A DNA stretch of 64,000 nt from Leifsonia sp. ALI-44-B (GCF_001984125.1 NZ_MTQL01000006.1:1178001-1242000); one strand, 5' to 3'. Shown: positions 46,260-55,615, numbered from the stretch's first letter. A program made the numbers and translations. Notes: generated from the sequence alone by a model not told the origin.

Positions 46260-46594
46260 GGACGGCCTTCGGAACCGGCGGAACCGGCGTAAGCGGCGCC
46301 GGCGGCGCGGGTGGCACCGACGCTGCGGTCGAACCAGCGACGGAACGTGTTGAAAGCCATGTCGCGCGACGAATACGGGCCACTGCCGACGGGAGGCAGA
46401 TTGCCCCGTCGCAATTCGGGGCGCAGCCCGCGCAGGTAATAGGTAACCCCGCGTTCCTCGGTGACGGCGATGATGGCCGCATAACGCGAGCCGTTTTCGC
46501 CCATGACGAGCCACGTGTTCGCTCGATCTTCGACGAGTCGCAGCTCGCCCTGCTCGGCGGATCGGGGAGCCGACGCCGTTGTTGTTTCATCCAC
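46256..46594 (-). CDS. small hypothetical protein
   Basis: 112 residues from GTG 46594, which has an excellent AAGGAGG site 7 bases upstream. The central part (RANTWLVMGENGSRYAAIIAVTEERG and YLRGLRPELRRGNLPP) is conserved-looking and may form a small alpha/beta fold. No family recognised. It is coupled to the 77-residue gene at 46026-46259 by a 4-base overlap. Confidence 0.65.
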   Translation of the reverse strand: MDETTTASAPRSAEQGELRLVEDRANTWLVMGENGSRYAAIIAVTEERGVTYYLRGLRPELRRGNLPPVGSGPYSSRDMAFNTFRRWFDRSVGATRAAGAAYAGSAGSEGRP

Positions 46595-46775
46595 CGAAAA
46601 TCCTCCTTGGTGCTTCCTCTCCATTGTGGAACGTGCCCCCAACGGGGGTCGAGAGGCTTGACAGTTCTCGGGGGCGTGTGCGTGCCTGCGTGCGGATGCG
46701 CTCAGCGGGCGGATGAACGGCGAAGCGCCCGCCACCGAGGACCGGCGCGGGCGCTTCGACGAGCGAGAAACGTGC

Positions 46776-47936
46776 TTACAGGGCGGCGAGCGCCTGCTTC
46801 ACATCGGCGAGCAGATCGTCGATGTCTTCGAGCCCGACCGAGAGCCGCACCACGTTCTCGGGCACGGCCAGCTCGGTGCCCTTGACCGACGCGTGCGTCA
46901 TCTCGGACGGGTAGTTGACGAGCGATTCGACGCCACCGAGCGATTCGGCGAGCTGGAACACCGACGTGCTCTCGGCGAATTTTCGCGCCGCCGCCTCGCC
47001 GCCGCGCAGTCCCAGCGAGATCATGCCGCCGAACGCGACCATCTGACTGGCGGCCAGCTCGTGGCCGGGGTGCGATTCGAGGCCGGGGTAGTACACGGTC
47101 TCGACGGCGTCGTGCGTCGACAGGTATTCGGCCAGGCGCTGCGCGTTCTCGGAGTGGCGCTGCATGCGCACCTGCAGGGTCTTGATGCCGCGCGTCGTCA
47201 GCCAGGCGTCGAGGGGGCCCGACACGGCTCCCGCTGCGAACTGCAGGAAACCGATCTTCTCGGCCAGCTCGGCGTCGGCGAAGACGAGCGCCCCGCCCAC
47301 GACATCCGAGTGACCGCCCAAGTATTTGGTGGTCGAGTGCACGACCACATCGGCGCCCAGCGAGATCGGCTGTTGCAGCGCCGGGGATGCGAACGTGTTG
47401 TCGACGACGACCGTGAGCCCGGCCTCGTGCCCGGCGTTGGCCAGGGCGCGGATGTCGGTGATCTTCATGAGCGGGTTGGAGGGCGTCTCGACCCACAGCA
47501 CGCGCGTCGAATCGGCCCGGATGGCGGCCGCCACGGCGTCGAGGTCGCTCAGGTCGACGACCGTGTGCTCGATGCCCCAGGCGCCGAAGACGCGCGCGAT
47601 GAGACGATAGGTGCCGCCGTACGCGTCGTTGCCCAGCACGACATGGTCGCCGGGTTTCAGGATGCCGCGCAGCAGCGCATCTTCGGCCGCGAGGCCCGAG
47701 GCGAACGACAGGGCGCGCACGCCACCCTCGAGTGCCGCCAGCTGCTCTTCGAGGCCCGTGCGCGTGGGGTTGCCGCCACGGCTGTACTCGTAGCCGCCGC
47801 GCAGCCCGCCGATGCCGTCTTGCACGAACGTGGAGGTGAGGTAGAGCGGAGGGATGACGGCGCCCGTGGTGGGGTCGAAGTCTTGCCCGGCGTGGATGGC
47901 GCGCGTGGCGAAACCGCGGTCGTCGTGTGAAGTCAT
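46776..47936 (-). CDS. metB: cystathionine gamma-synthase/gamma-lyase type PLP enzyme
   Basis: 386-residue PLP enzyme of the Cys/Met metabolism family. It starts GFATRAIHAGQDFDPTTGAVIPPLYLTSTF; PLP-binding Lys lies in VVHSTTKYLGGHSDV; PSNPLMKITDIRAL and YPSEMTHASVKG are family motifs. It could make cystathionine from O-acylhomoserine and cysteine (gamma-synthase) or split it (gamma-lyase). Its place 26 bases after a cystathionine beta-synthase gene fits reverse transsulfuration, so the gamma-lyase role is quite possible. Confidence 0.93.
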   Translation of the reverse strand: MTSHDDRGFATRAIHAGQDFDPTTGAVIPPLYLTSTFVQDGIGGLRGGYEYSRGGNPTRTGLEEQLAALEGGVRALSFASGLAAEDALLRGILKPGDHVVLGNDAYGGTYRLIARVFGAWGIEHTVVDLSDLDAVAAAIRADSTRVLWVETPSNPLMKITDIRALANAGHEAGLTVVVDNTFASPALQQPISLGADVVVHSTTKYLGGHSDVVGGALVFADAELAEKIGFLQFAAGAVSGPLDAWLTTRGIKTLQVRMQRHSENAQRLAEYLSTHDAVETVYYPGLESHPGHELAASQMVAFGGMISLGLRGGEAAARKFAESTSVFQLAESLGGVESLVNYPSEMTHASVKGTELAVPENVVRLSVGLEDIDDLLADVKQALAAL

Positions 47937-47962
47937 GGTGTTCTCCTCGAAATCAGTGTGCG

Positions 47963-49327
47963 CTACTCGCTGAGAAACGCGAGCAGGTCGTGACGGGTGA
48001 TGACGGCGGCGGGTTTGCCGTCGGCGCTCACGAGGAGCGCGTCGGAATCTTTCAGGGCGGCGCGGGCGGCGGCGAACGACTCGTTCACGCCGATGAGCGG
48101 CAGGGCCGATCCCACGACCGATCCCACCGAGTCGGTCATCTGCGCGTCGCCGGCGAAGACCTTCTCGAGCAGTTCGGCCTCGGACAGCGCGCCCACGACC
48201 TCGCCCATGACGACGGGCGGTTCGGCGCTCAGCACGGGCAGCTGCGAGATGCCGTACTCGGCCATGATCTGGATGGCGTCGCGCACCGTGTCGCTGGGGT
48301 GCGCGTGCACGAGCGCGGGCAGGTCGCCCGTCTTGGCGCGCACGACGTCGCCCACCGTGCGCTCGTCGGCCACATCGCTGAACCCGTAGGACTGCAACCA
48401 CTTGTCGTTGAAGATCTTGCCGATGTAGCCGCGACCCGAGTCGGGCAGCAGCACGACCACGACGGCGGATGCGGGCAGGTCGCGGGCGGCCTCGAGGGCG
48501 GCGACGACGGCCATACCGCTCGATCCGCCGACGAGCAGACCCTCCTCGCGGGCGAGGCGGCGCGTCATGGCGAACGACTGAGCGTCGCTCACGGCGATGA
48601 CGCGGTCGACCACGGTGGGGTCGTAGGCGGCGGGCCAGAAGTCCTCGCCGACGCCCTCGACCAGGTAGGGGCGCCCGGTGCCGCCAGAGTAGACGGAACC
48701 CTCGGGGTCGGCGCCGATGATCTCGACGTCGGTGCCGGCGACCTCGCGCAGGTAACGGCCGGTGCCCGAGATGGTGCCGCCGGTGCCGACGCCCGCGACG
48801 AAGTGGGTGACGCGGCCATCCGTGTCTCGCCAGATCTCGGGGCCCGTCGACTCGTAGTGGCTGAGCGGGCCGTTGGGGTTGGCGTACTGGTTGGGCTTGA
48901 AGGCGCCGGGGATCTCGCGGGCCAGGCGGTCGGAGACGCTGTAGTAGGAGTCGGGGTCGTCGGGCGCCACCGAGGTGGGCGTGACGATGACCTCGGCGCC
49001 GTAGGCCTTGAGCACGTTGCGCTTGTCTTCGCCGACCTTGTCGGGGCACACGAAAACGCATTTGTAGCCGCGCTGCTGGGCGACGAGGGCCAGGCCCACG
49101 CCCGTGTTGCCGCTCGTGGGCTCGACGATGGTGCCGCCCGGTTTCAGCAGGCCGTCGCGTTCGGCGGCATCGATGATGCGCGTCGCGATGCGGTCCTTGG
49201 CCGAACCGCCGGGGTTCACGTATTCGATTTTGGCGAGCACGGTGGCGGCGATGCCCTCGGTGACCTTGTTCAGTTTGACCAGGGGGGTGTTGCCCACCAG
49301 GCCCAGGACGGTTTCTGCGTACTTCAC
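47963..49327 (-). CDS. cystathionine beta-synthase
   Basis: 454-residue PLP enzyme joining serine and homocysteine (or, in some, O-acetylserine and sulphide). The start GTG 49327 (VKYAETVLGLVGNTPLVKL) is chosen since the family begins there and GAGGAC precedes it; an ATG at 49378 gives a 17-residue lead. PLP Lys is in NPGGSAKDRIATRIID, the substrate loop is PTSGNTGVGLALVA and GVGTGGTISGTGRYLRE binds phosphate. Two CBS domains (about 330-454) follow, as in human and mycobacterial CBS. It precedes the gamma-synthase gene. Confidence 0.94.
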   Translation of the reverse strand: MKYAETVLGLVGNTPLVKLNKVTEGIAATVLAKIEYVNPGGSAKDRIATRIIDAAERDGLLKPGGTIVEPTSGNTGVGLALVAQQRGYKCVFVCPDKVGEDKRNVLKAYGAEVIVTPTSVAPDDPDSYYSVSDRLAREIPGAFKPNQYANPNGPLSHYESTGPEIWRDTDGRVTHFVAGVGTGGTISGTGRYLREVAGTDVEIIGADPEGSVYSGGTGRPYLVEGVGEDFWPAAYDPTVVDRVIAVSDAQSFAMTRRLAREEGLLVGGSSGMAVVAALEAARDLPASAVVVVLLPDSGRGYIGKIFNDKWLQSYGFSDVADERTVGDVVRAKTGDLPALVHAHPSDTVRDAIQIMAEYGISQLPVLSAEPPVVMGEVVGALSEAELLEKVFAGDAQMTDSVGSVVGSALPLIGVNESFAAARAALKDSDALLVSADGKPAAVITRHDLLAFLSE

Positions 49328-49448
49328 GTCTGTCCTCACGATGTCGACGGGCCCGTTGTTCGGCGCCCGGTGATCCATCGAGCCTAACCGCTTCTACCCG
49401 GTTGTTACGGGCCGCGCCATCCCTTGCGCCGTCTGGGCCACCGCCGTA

Positions 49449-49468
49449 ATGTTCGTATAGCCGAACTT
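49449..49468 (+). promoter_or_regulatory. putative metalloregulator operator before the Nramp gene
   Basis: ATGTTCG (49449-49455) and CGAACTT (49462-49468) form an imperfect palindrome around TATAGC, 40 bases before the mntH GTG. Its form and position suit a DtxR/MntR-type manganese repressor site; the regulator itself is not in the window. Confidence 0.5.
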
Positions 49469-49508
49469 TTACTTCCGTCACTACGTACGACACGACGAAA
49501 AGGATGCC

Positions 49509-50780
49509 GTGAGCCCGAGCACCCCCGCCACCCCGGTCTCGTCCACCCCGCGCCGAGCGCCCGACGTCGTGGGCCGGCGCATCCTGCCGCTGCTCGGCCC
49601 TGCGCTCGTCGCGGGTGTCGCCTACCTCGACCCGGGCAACGTCGCCAGCAACATGACGGCGGGCGCGCTCTTCGGCTACCTGCTCGTGTGGGTCGTGCTG
49701 CTGGCCAACACGATGGCGTGGCTCATCCAATACCTGTCGGCCAAACTCGGCATCGTCACGGGCAAGAGCCTGCCCGAGATCTTGGGTGAGCGCATGAAGC
49801 GGCCCTGGGCGCGCCGGGCGTACTGGGCGCAGGCCGAGCTCATCGCCATGGCCACCGACCTGGCCGAGGTCATCGGCGGGGCCATCGCGCTCAACCTGCT
49901 CTTCGGCCTCCCCCTCCTCTGGGGCGGCGTGATCACGGGCGCGGTGTCGCTCGTCGTGCTCGCCATCTCGCAGCGACGGGGCGCCCGGGCATTCGAGCGC
50001 GTCATCACATCGTTCCTCGCCATCATCGTGGTCGGATTCTGTTTCAGCATCGTCATCAGCCCGCCGGATGTCGCGGCCACGCTCGCGGGCGTCGTGCCCC
50101 GTTTCGAGGGCACCTCGTCGGTGCTGCTCGCCGCCTCCATCCTGGGCGCCACGATCATGCCGCACGCCATCTATGCGCACTCGGCGCTCAGCCGCGACCG
50201 GTTCGGGCTCGTGCGGGCGGAGGCCCGGCGACGCCTGGTCTTGCGTGCCACCCGGGTCGATGTCACGATCGCCCTGGCCATCGCGGGCACCGTCAACCTC
50301 GTCATGCTGCTCGTCGCCGCGTCCACGCTGCAGGGGGTCGAAGGCACCGACACGTTGCAGGGCGCCCACGACGCCATCGGCGATGCGATCGGGCCGGTCG
50401 CCGCCACCCTGTTCGCGGTCGGCCTGCTCGCGTCGGGGCTCGCGTCGTCGTCGGTGGGCGCCTATGCCGGTTCAGAGATCATGGGCGGTTTGCTGCGCAT
50501 CCGCGTGCCCCTGCTCTGGCGGCGCGTGATCACGCTCATCCCGGCGCTGCTCGTGCTGGGCTCCGGCATCGATCCCACGTGGGCGCTCGTGCTGAGCCAG
50601 GTGTTGCTGAGCTTCGGCATCCCGTTCGCGCTCATCCCGCTCGTCGCCCTGACCGCGAAGCGCGAGGTGATGGGGGATGACGTCAACCGCCGTTTCACGA
50701 CCGTGCTCGCGGTCGCGGCCGCCGTCTTCCTCGTGGTCTTGAACGTCGCTCTCATCGCGCTCACCGTGACGGGCGCGTAA
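49509..50780 (+). CDS. mntH: Nramp family Mn2+/H+ symporter
   Basis: 423-residue divalent metal importer. Start GTG 49509 follows AAAAGGA. The family hallmark LDPGNVASNMTAG lies in helix 1, and helix 6 carries GATIMPHAIYAHSAL with the metal-binding Met-Pro-His. About eleven helices are visible. Usual length is about 410. Manganese is most likely, iron possible. Repression by metal through the palindrome at 49449 is inferred. Confidence 0.94.
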   Translation: MSPSTPATPVSSTPRRAPDVVGRRILPLLGPALVAGVAYLDPGNVASNMTAGALFGYLLVWVVLLANTMAWLIQYLSAKLGIVTGKSLPEILGERMKRPWARRAYWAQAELIAMATDLAEVIGGAIALNLLFGLPLLWGGVITGAVSLVVLAISQRRGARAFERVITSFLAIIVVGFCFSIVISPPDVAATLAGVVPRFEGTSSVLLAASILGATIMPHAIYAHSALSRDRFGLVRAEARRRLVLRATRVDVTIALAIAGTVNLVMLLVAASTLQGVEGTDTLQGAHDAIGDAIGPVAATLFAVGLLASGLASSSVGAYAGSEIMGGLLRIRVPLLWRRVITLIPALLVLGSGIDPTWALVLSQVLLSFGIPFALIPLVALTAKREVMGDDVNRRFTTVLAVAAAVFLVVLNVALIALTVTGA

Positions 50781-50921
50781 CACCGGGCCGCCGACACGCC
50801 GCGTTTCGGGGCTAAACGGTTACATTTGGCTGAGAATTATCTGCGGAAGAGCGACTCGGGGAAGAGCTGTCCGCTGCCTCAGGTTTGACTTGATGCAATC
50901 GCATAGATCCGAGAGGCCCCC

Positions 50922-51635
50922 GTGACCCCCCAGAACCCCCCGACCGGCCCGTCCGGTGCCGGCCGCCCGAGCGGCAACCCCCAGAAGCAGCAGACCGTCA
51001 AGCAGCAGCGCGCCCAGCAGCGCGAGGCCAAGGTCGAGGCGTTCAAGAAAGAGCGGGCCCGCAAAGCGCGCAACAAGAAGATCGGCATCGTGTCGGCCAT
51101 CGTCGGCGGCGTCGCGATCATCGCACTCGTGGTGGTCGCCGTCTCGACCACCATCCCCCGTTTCGCCACCTACGCGGGCGGCGGCAAGGGTGACACCAGC
51201 ATCGAGGGCCTCGAAACCTTCACCAACACCAACAACCACACCGAGGACACGGTCGACTACGCGCAGACTCCCCCGGCCGGCGGCGACCACAACGCCATCT
51301 GGCTGAACTGCGGCATCTACACCGAGCCCGTCCCCAACGAGAACGCCGTGCACGTGCTCGAACACGGCGCCATCTGGGTGACCTACGACCCCTCGATGTC
51401 GGACGAAGACCTCGCGACGCTCAAGTCGAAGCTGCCGGCATCCTATGTTCTGCTGTCGCCCTTCGAGGGCCTCGACAGCGAGTTCGTGCTGAGCGCCTGG
51501 GATGCCCAGTTGAAGCTCGACGACGTGAACGACGAGCGCATCGCCGACTTCTTCACCGGCTACTGGAAGGGCGGCACCGCTCCCGAGATCGGCGCCCCGT
51601 GCTCCGGCGGGATCGACGCCCCCGGCAAGGTCTGA
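50922..51635 (+). CDS. DUF3105 domain protein
   Basis: 237-residue membrane-anchored protein. GTG 50922 lies after GAGAGGC. The N-terminus is Pro/Gln/Lys-rich, with a coiled-coil-like AQQREAKVEAFKKERARKARNKK and one helix (about 53-76). The exported domain is DUF3105, with FTNTNNHTEDTVDYAQTPPAGGDHN and LEHGAIWVTYDPSMSDEDL. Such proteins often sit beside DUF305 proteins; both may handle metals or redox at the cell surface, but this is unproven. Its TGA overlaps the DUF305 start. Confidence 0.85.
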   Translation: MTPQNPPTGPSGAGRPSGNPQKQQTVKQQRAQQREAKVEAFKKERARKARNKKIGIVSAIVGGVAIIALVVVAVSTTIPRFATYAGGGKGDTSIEGLETFTNTNNHTEDTVDYAQTPPAGGDHNAIWLNCGIYTEPVPNENAVHVLEHGAIWVTYDPSMSDEDLATLKSKLPASYVLLSPFEGLDSEFVLSAWDAQLKLDDVNDERIADFFTGYWKGGTAPEIGAPCSGGIDAPGKV

Positions 51636-52357
51636 TGACCGACACCGAGCCGACCGACGCCGAACTCGAAGCCTTCGAGGCCGCGCAACGTGGCCCGAAA
51701 CCACGACTCCCCCGCTGGATGCTCGTGGTGGCCAGCATCCTGGTCATCGTCGTCGTGGGACTCGTGGCCTTCTCGGTCGGCCGCCTCTCGACCCTCGCCG
51801 ACCCGACGCCCACGCAGAACTCGGCCGAGGCCGGCTTCTCGCGCGATATGCAGCTGCACCACGATCAGGGTGTCGAACTGGCGTTCCTGATTCGCGACCG
51901 CTCGACGTCCGACGACATCCGCACCCTCGCTTACGACATCGCCTTCACGCAGGCCAATCAGTCGGGCCAGATGCTCGGATGGTTACAGAGCTGGGGTCTT
52001 CCGGCCGCCGCCAGCGAACCCTCCATGACGTGGATGACGCGCCCCACGCTCGAGGGAGCCAGCCACGCGCACGGCGGCACCTCGACCGATGCGGCGGCGC
52101 ACGAACCCGGCGCCCCCATGCCCGGCCTCGCCACACCCGCGCAGATTCAGCAACTCACCGACGCGACGGGCACCGACGCCGAGAAGATCTTCCTCACGCT
52201 CATGATCGCGCACCACAAGGGCGCCATCGAGATGGCTGACGCTGTGCTCGAGCGCAGCACCAACACCGTGGTCACGAAGTTCGCCCGCGGCGTCGTCAAC
52301 TCTCAAGAGTCCGAGATCGGGCTCATGGAGGATCTCCTCGCCAAGCGCGGCGGCTGA
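51635..52357 (+). CDS. DUF305 domain protein
   Basis: 240-residue membrane-anchored protein with the DUF305 fold, a His-rich four-helix bundle of ferritin-like shape. ATG 51635 overlaps the DUF3105 stop (TGATG). One helix spans about residues 27-48. The motifs FSRDMQLHHDQGVELAFL and LMIAHHKGAIEMADAVLE carry the conserved Met/His pairs that in the family can bind copper or silver. The partnership with DUF3105 is common in actinobacteria. Confidence 0.88.
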   Translation: MTDTEPTDAELEAFEAAQRGPKPRLPRWMLVVASILVIVVVGLVAFSVGRLSTLADPTPTQNSAEAGFSRDMQLHHDQGVELAFLIRDRSTSDDIRTLAYDIAFTQANQSGQMLGWLQSWGLPAAASEPSMTWMTRPTLEGASHAHGGTSTDAAAHEPGAPMPGLATPAQIQQLTDATGTDAEKIFLTLMIAHHKGAIEMADAVLERSTNTVVTKFARGVVNSQESEIGLMEDLLAKRGG

Positions 52358-52445
52358 GGCTTCTCGCGGAAGGAACGCGTGCGCTCTCCGGCAGGCCGGA
52401 CTCTGCGCCCGCGGGCTCTCTCCCCGCCGACTGCCTGCTCGCGGC

Positions 52446-52894
52446 CTATTCGGGCGGGGTGGCGTCGGGGTATTTGGCGGCGATAGCGTCCCAGCCGCCG
52501 GCCTGCGCGATCGGGTCCATCCAGGTGATCTCCCAGTTGTGGCCGTCGGCGTCGGCGAAGGCGCGCGAGCGCATCCAGCCGTAGTCCTGCGACTGGCCCT
52601 CGGTGGCACCGGCCGCAACGGCTTTGTCGACGATGGTGTCGATCTCCGAGGCGTCGTCCACACCGAGCGCGTTGATGACGGAGGACGTCTCACTCGGGTC
52701 GGTGATGGGCTTGGACATGAACCGCGCCCACATGCCGTGCGTGAGCAACATGATGTAGATGCTGTCGCTCAGCTTGACGGCGGCGGCGTTCTCGTCGGTG
52801 AAGTTCGGGTCGAGCTCGAAGCCGGCGGCGGTCCAGAACTCGGTCGGCGGGTGAGGTCACTCACGGGCAGATTGATGAAGACGTTCGACAACAT
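52446..52894 (-). pseudogene. VOC/glyoxalase-fold gene broken by a frameshift
   Basis: The frame from ATG 52894 (MLSNVFINLPVSDLTRR) shifts by one base between about 52850 and 52840. After it the neighbouring frame continues TEFWTAAGFELDPNFTDENAAAVKLSDSIYIMLLTHG to YPDATPPE at 52446. The two parts together give a typical vicinal-oxygen-chelate protein (DUF family of about 130-150 residues) with SRAFADADGHNWEITW near the end. One base is missing relative to an intact reading. It may be a real mutation or a sequencing error. Confidence 0.8.
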
Positions 52895-52984
52895 TCGTGC
52901 CTCTCTGCGGCGCGAGTCTCGCGCGCAGCACCAGCATCCTCGCGCGGTACGACCTTCGTCAAGAAACGCATCCGTTTTGCGGCG

Positions 52985-53028
52985 CGTCGGCGCTCGGCGC
53001 TGGGCGCTGAGCGCTGGGCGCTCGGCTC
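52985..53028. repeat. GGCGCT-type simple repeat
   Basis: About six imperfect copies of (G)GGCGCT(C/G)(G/A) in an intergenic position before the convergent sortase stop. No function is visible. Confidence 0.6.
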
Positions 53029-53043
53029 GCCAGTGTGGGGTGA

Positions 53044-53718
53044 CTACTTCGGGGTCACGCGGTCGAGCACGCCGTAGACGATGATGCGCTCGGCAGTTGA
53101 GCGCAGCGGGTTGCAGGCCACGAACGTGATCGTGCCCGTCGTCGCGGGCGTCTCGGATCGCGGCGTCGGCCAGGTGACGTCGATTGCGCTAGCCGAGACG
53201 TACTCGAGCGAGCGGAACTTATAGACGATGTTGCTCGTGGCGGTTTCGACCAGGATCTCGTCGCCGACGACGAGCTCGTTGATGCGCAGCAGGGGTGCGT
53301 GGTGCGAGGTGCGGTGCCCGGCCAGCGCGAAGTTGCCGACCTCGCCAGCAGCCGCGGTGCCCGGGAAATGACCAATGCGCGTGTTCAAGACGCTGCGCTC
53401 GCTGACGCCCTCGCCGATCTCCTGGGCGTAGTCGCCGCCGAGGCGCGGAATGCGCAGGATGCCGATCGACCCGTTGCCGATCGCGGCGGAGCGCAGGGGG
53501 CCCGCGGCAACCGTGCGGGAGTCGAACGCGGCCGATTCGGCCGCCGCGGTGCCCGGGTCAACTGACTGGGGGGCAGCCGATTCGGCGGCCGTGGAGCTGA
53601 CAGCGGAGGTTTCGACGGCGCCGACCGGAGCGGCCACGGTGAGCGGCACGACGGCTGCGGTCACGGCGAGCATGCCCAAGGCAAGCGCCGCACGCGCGGA
53701 ACGGTGTGTGGCAGGCAT
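53044..53718 (-). CDS. sortase, class E type
   Basis: 224-residue transpeptidase that cuts a sorting signal and attaches the protein to the cell wall. ATG 53718 (MPATHRSARAALALGML) follows AGGGGGAG. An N-terminal hydrophobic segment and an Ala/Ser/Thr-rich linker precede the catalytic domain. The active-site His is in ALAGHRTSHHAPLLRINEL, Cys in TFVACNPLRSTAERIIVYG with the catalytic Arg 7 residues on. Class E sortases prefer LAxTG; the surface protein at 63222 ends in LAETG. The usual TTC before the catalytic region reads VAC here. Confidence 0.88.
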   Translation of the reverse strand: MPATHRSARAALALGMLAVTAAVVPLTVAAPVGAVETSAVSSTAAESAAPQSVDPGTAAAESAAFDSRTVAAGPLRSAAIGNGSIGILRIPRLGGDYAQEIGEGVSERSVLNTRIGHFPGTAAAGEVGNFALAGHRTSHHAPLLRINELVVGDEILVETATSNIVYKFRSLEYVSASAIDVTWPTPRSETPATTGTITFVACNPLRSTAERIIVYGVLDRVTPK

Positions 53719-53770
53719 CCGGTCGCTCCCCCTTTGTCGTCTCAAGTGTAGGCAGGGCGGCGGGGCCGCG

Positions 53771-55615
53771 TCACGACATTTGTTGGCGATAGAGCGACTC
53801 GTAGGTGCCGCCGGCCGCGATGAGTTCGGCGTGCGTGCCCTGCTCGACGATGTGGCCGCCGTCGAGCACGAAGATGACGTCGGCGTTCACGATGGTCGAC
53901 AGGCGATGCGCGATCGACACGGTGGTGCGCCCGTGGGCGGCGGCGTCGAGGGCCGTCTGGACGACACGTTCCGAGATCGAGTCGAGCGCGCTCGTGGCCT
54001 CGTCGAGGATGAGCACCGCTGGATCTTTCAGCAGCACGCGCGCGATGGCGATGCGCTGCTTCTCGCCGCCCGACAGGCGGTAGCCGCGCTCCCCCACGAT
54101 GGTGTCGAACCTCTCGGGGAAACGAGCGATCGTCTCATAGATGTTGGCCGCGCGCGTGGCCGCCTCGAGCTCTTCGAGCGTGGCATCCGGTTTGGCATAG
54201 CGCAGGTTGTCGGCGATGGAGGCGTGGAAGAGGTAGGTCTCCTGGCTGACGACGCCGATGCGCGACACGAGGGACTGCTGCGTGAGGTCGCGAACGTCCG
54301 TGTCACCGAAGAGGATGCGGCCATCCGACGCCTCTTGGAAGCGCGGGATGAGATAGGAGATCGTCGTCTTGCCCGCCCCCGAGGGCCCCACGAACGCGGC
54401 GAACTGGCCGGGCTCGATGCTGAACGACACCCGGTCGAGCGTGGGCGCCGTCTCGGGCCCGGCGTCGGGGTAGCGGAACGTAACATCCTCGAACCGGATC
54501 GCGGGATGCTGCACCTGCAGTTCGACCGCCCCCGGTTTGTCGGCGATCGACGGCTTCAGGTCGAGGTATTCGAAGATGCGGGCGAACAGCGCACCTGAGG
54601 TCTGCAGGTCGAGCGCCACACGCATGAGTCCGATGAGCGGGAACAGCAGGCGCGACTGCACGGTCGTGAACGCCACGATGGCACCCGCCGTGATGTCGGT
54701 CGAACCGCCCGTGACGAGCCATCCGGCAACCAGGTAAACGATGGCGGGGATGGAGGACAGGAAGATGCTCACGAGCGCGAAGAACCACTGCCCGCTCATG
54801 GCCTGCTGCACCTGCAAGCCGATCTGCGTGCGGTTCTCGCGGTTGTAGCGGTCGACCTCGGCCTGCTGTCGGTTGAAGCTCTTGGCGAGCAGCACGCCCG
54901 ACACGCTCAGCGCCTCTTGCGTGATGGCCGTCATATCGCTCAGCGATTCCTGCGTCTTGGTCGCGATGCGCGCGCGCACCTGGCCCACCCGACGCTGGGC
55001 GATGACGAGGAAGGGCATGAGCACGAGCGCCACGATCGTGAGCTGCCAATTGATGATGAGCATGGCCACGAGCGCCGCGATCACGTTGACGGTGTTGCCG
55101 AGCACGCTTTGGATAGTGTTGGTGAGCACGCTCGCCACACCGCCCACATCGTTCTGCAGACGCGATTGGATGACGCCGGTCTTCGTGCGCGTGAAGAACC
55201 CGAGTTCCATGGACTGCAGTTTGGTGAAGAGCGTCACGCGCAGATCGCCCATGACGGTGTTGCCGACCGTGGCCGTGAGGTAGGTCTGCCAGACGCCCAC
55301 GAGTGCCGCGACGATGTAGATCACGATCATGAGGCCGACGATTTCGGCAAGCGCTGTCAGGTTGGGGCCGCCGTCGGGCGGGAAGAGCCCCACGTCGAAG
55401 GCCTGCTCGACGAGCAGCGGCGGGATGACTGTGAGGGCCGCGCCGACCAGCACGAGCGCGACCGTGAGCGTGATGCGGGTGCGGTGCGGGGCGAACAGCT
55501 CCATGATGCGGCGGAACAGATTCGGGATGCGCGGTGCCTCGGCGTTCGCGGCGCGCTGGGCTTCTTCGTCGGCCCCGCCGACACGCCTGCCGCCCGGGCC
55601 CCCACGCATACTCAT
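53771..55615 (-). CDS. ABC exporter, fused permease-ATPase
   Basis: 614-residue half-transporter that should act as a homodimer. A six-helix permease domain (residues about 45-335) precedes the ATPase: Walker A GPSGAGKTTISYLIP, Q-loop VVSQETYLFHASI, signature YRLSGGEKQRIAIAR, Walker B AVLILDEATSALD and H-loop SIAHRLSTI. All catalytic residues are present. It resembles MsbA/LmrA-type lipid or drug exporters. No partner gene adjoins; the substrate is unknown. Confidence 0.94.
   Translation of the reverse strand: MSMRGGPGGRRVGGADEEAQRAANAEAPRIPNLFRRIMELFAPHRTRITLTVALVLVGAALTVIPPLLVEQAFDVGLFPPDGGPNLTALAEIVGLMIVIYIVAALVGVWQTYLTATVGNTVMGDLRVTLFTKLQSMELGFFTRTKTGVIQSRLQNDVGGVASVLTNTIQSVLGNTVNVIAALVAMLIINWQLTIVALVLMPFLVIAQRRVGQVRARIATKTQESLSDMTAITQEALSVSGVLLAKSFNRQQAEVDRYNRENRTQIGLQVQQAMSGQWFFALVSIFLSSIPAIVYLVAGWLVTGGSTDITAGAIVAFTTVQSRLLFPLIGLMRVALDLQTSGALFARIFEYLDLKPSIADKPGAVELQVQHPAIRFEDVTFRYPDAGPETAPTLDRVSFSIEPGQFAAFVGPSGAGKTTISYLIPRFQEASDGRILFGDTDVRDLTQQSLVSRIGVVSQETYLFHASIADNLRYAKPDATLEELEAATRAANIYETIARFPERFDTIVGERGYRLSGGEKQRIAIARVLLKDPAVLILDEATSALDSISERVVQTALDAAAHGRTTVSIAHRLSTIVNADVIFVLDGGHIVEQGTHAELIAAGGTYESLYRQQMS

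Noticed and set aside
49328-49508. A SAM or other riboswitch before the transsulfuration genes
   Set aside because: The gap upstream of the beta-synthase gene is shared with the mntH promoter and shows none of the conserved riboswitch stems that I could recognise.
47937-50369. Minus-strand open frame running upstream of the cystathionine gamma-synthase gene
   Set aside because: It covers the cystathionine beta-synthase and Nramp genes in another frame and is a poly-Arg/Ala/Gly shadow; the true start of the gamma-synthase gene is the ATG at 47936.
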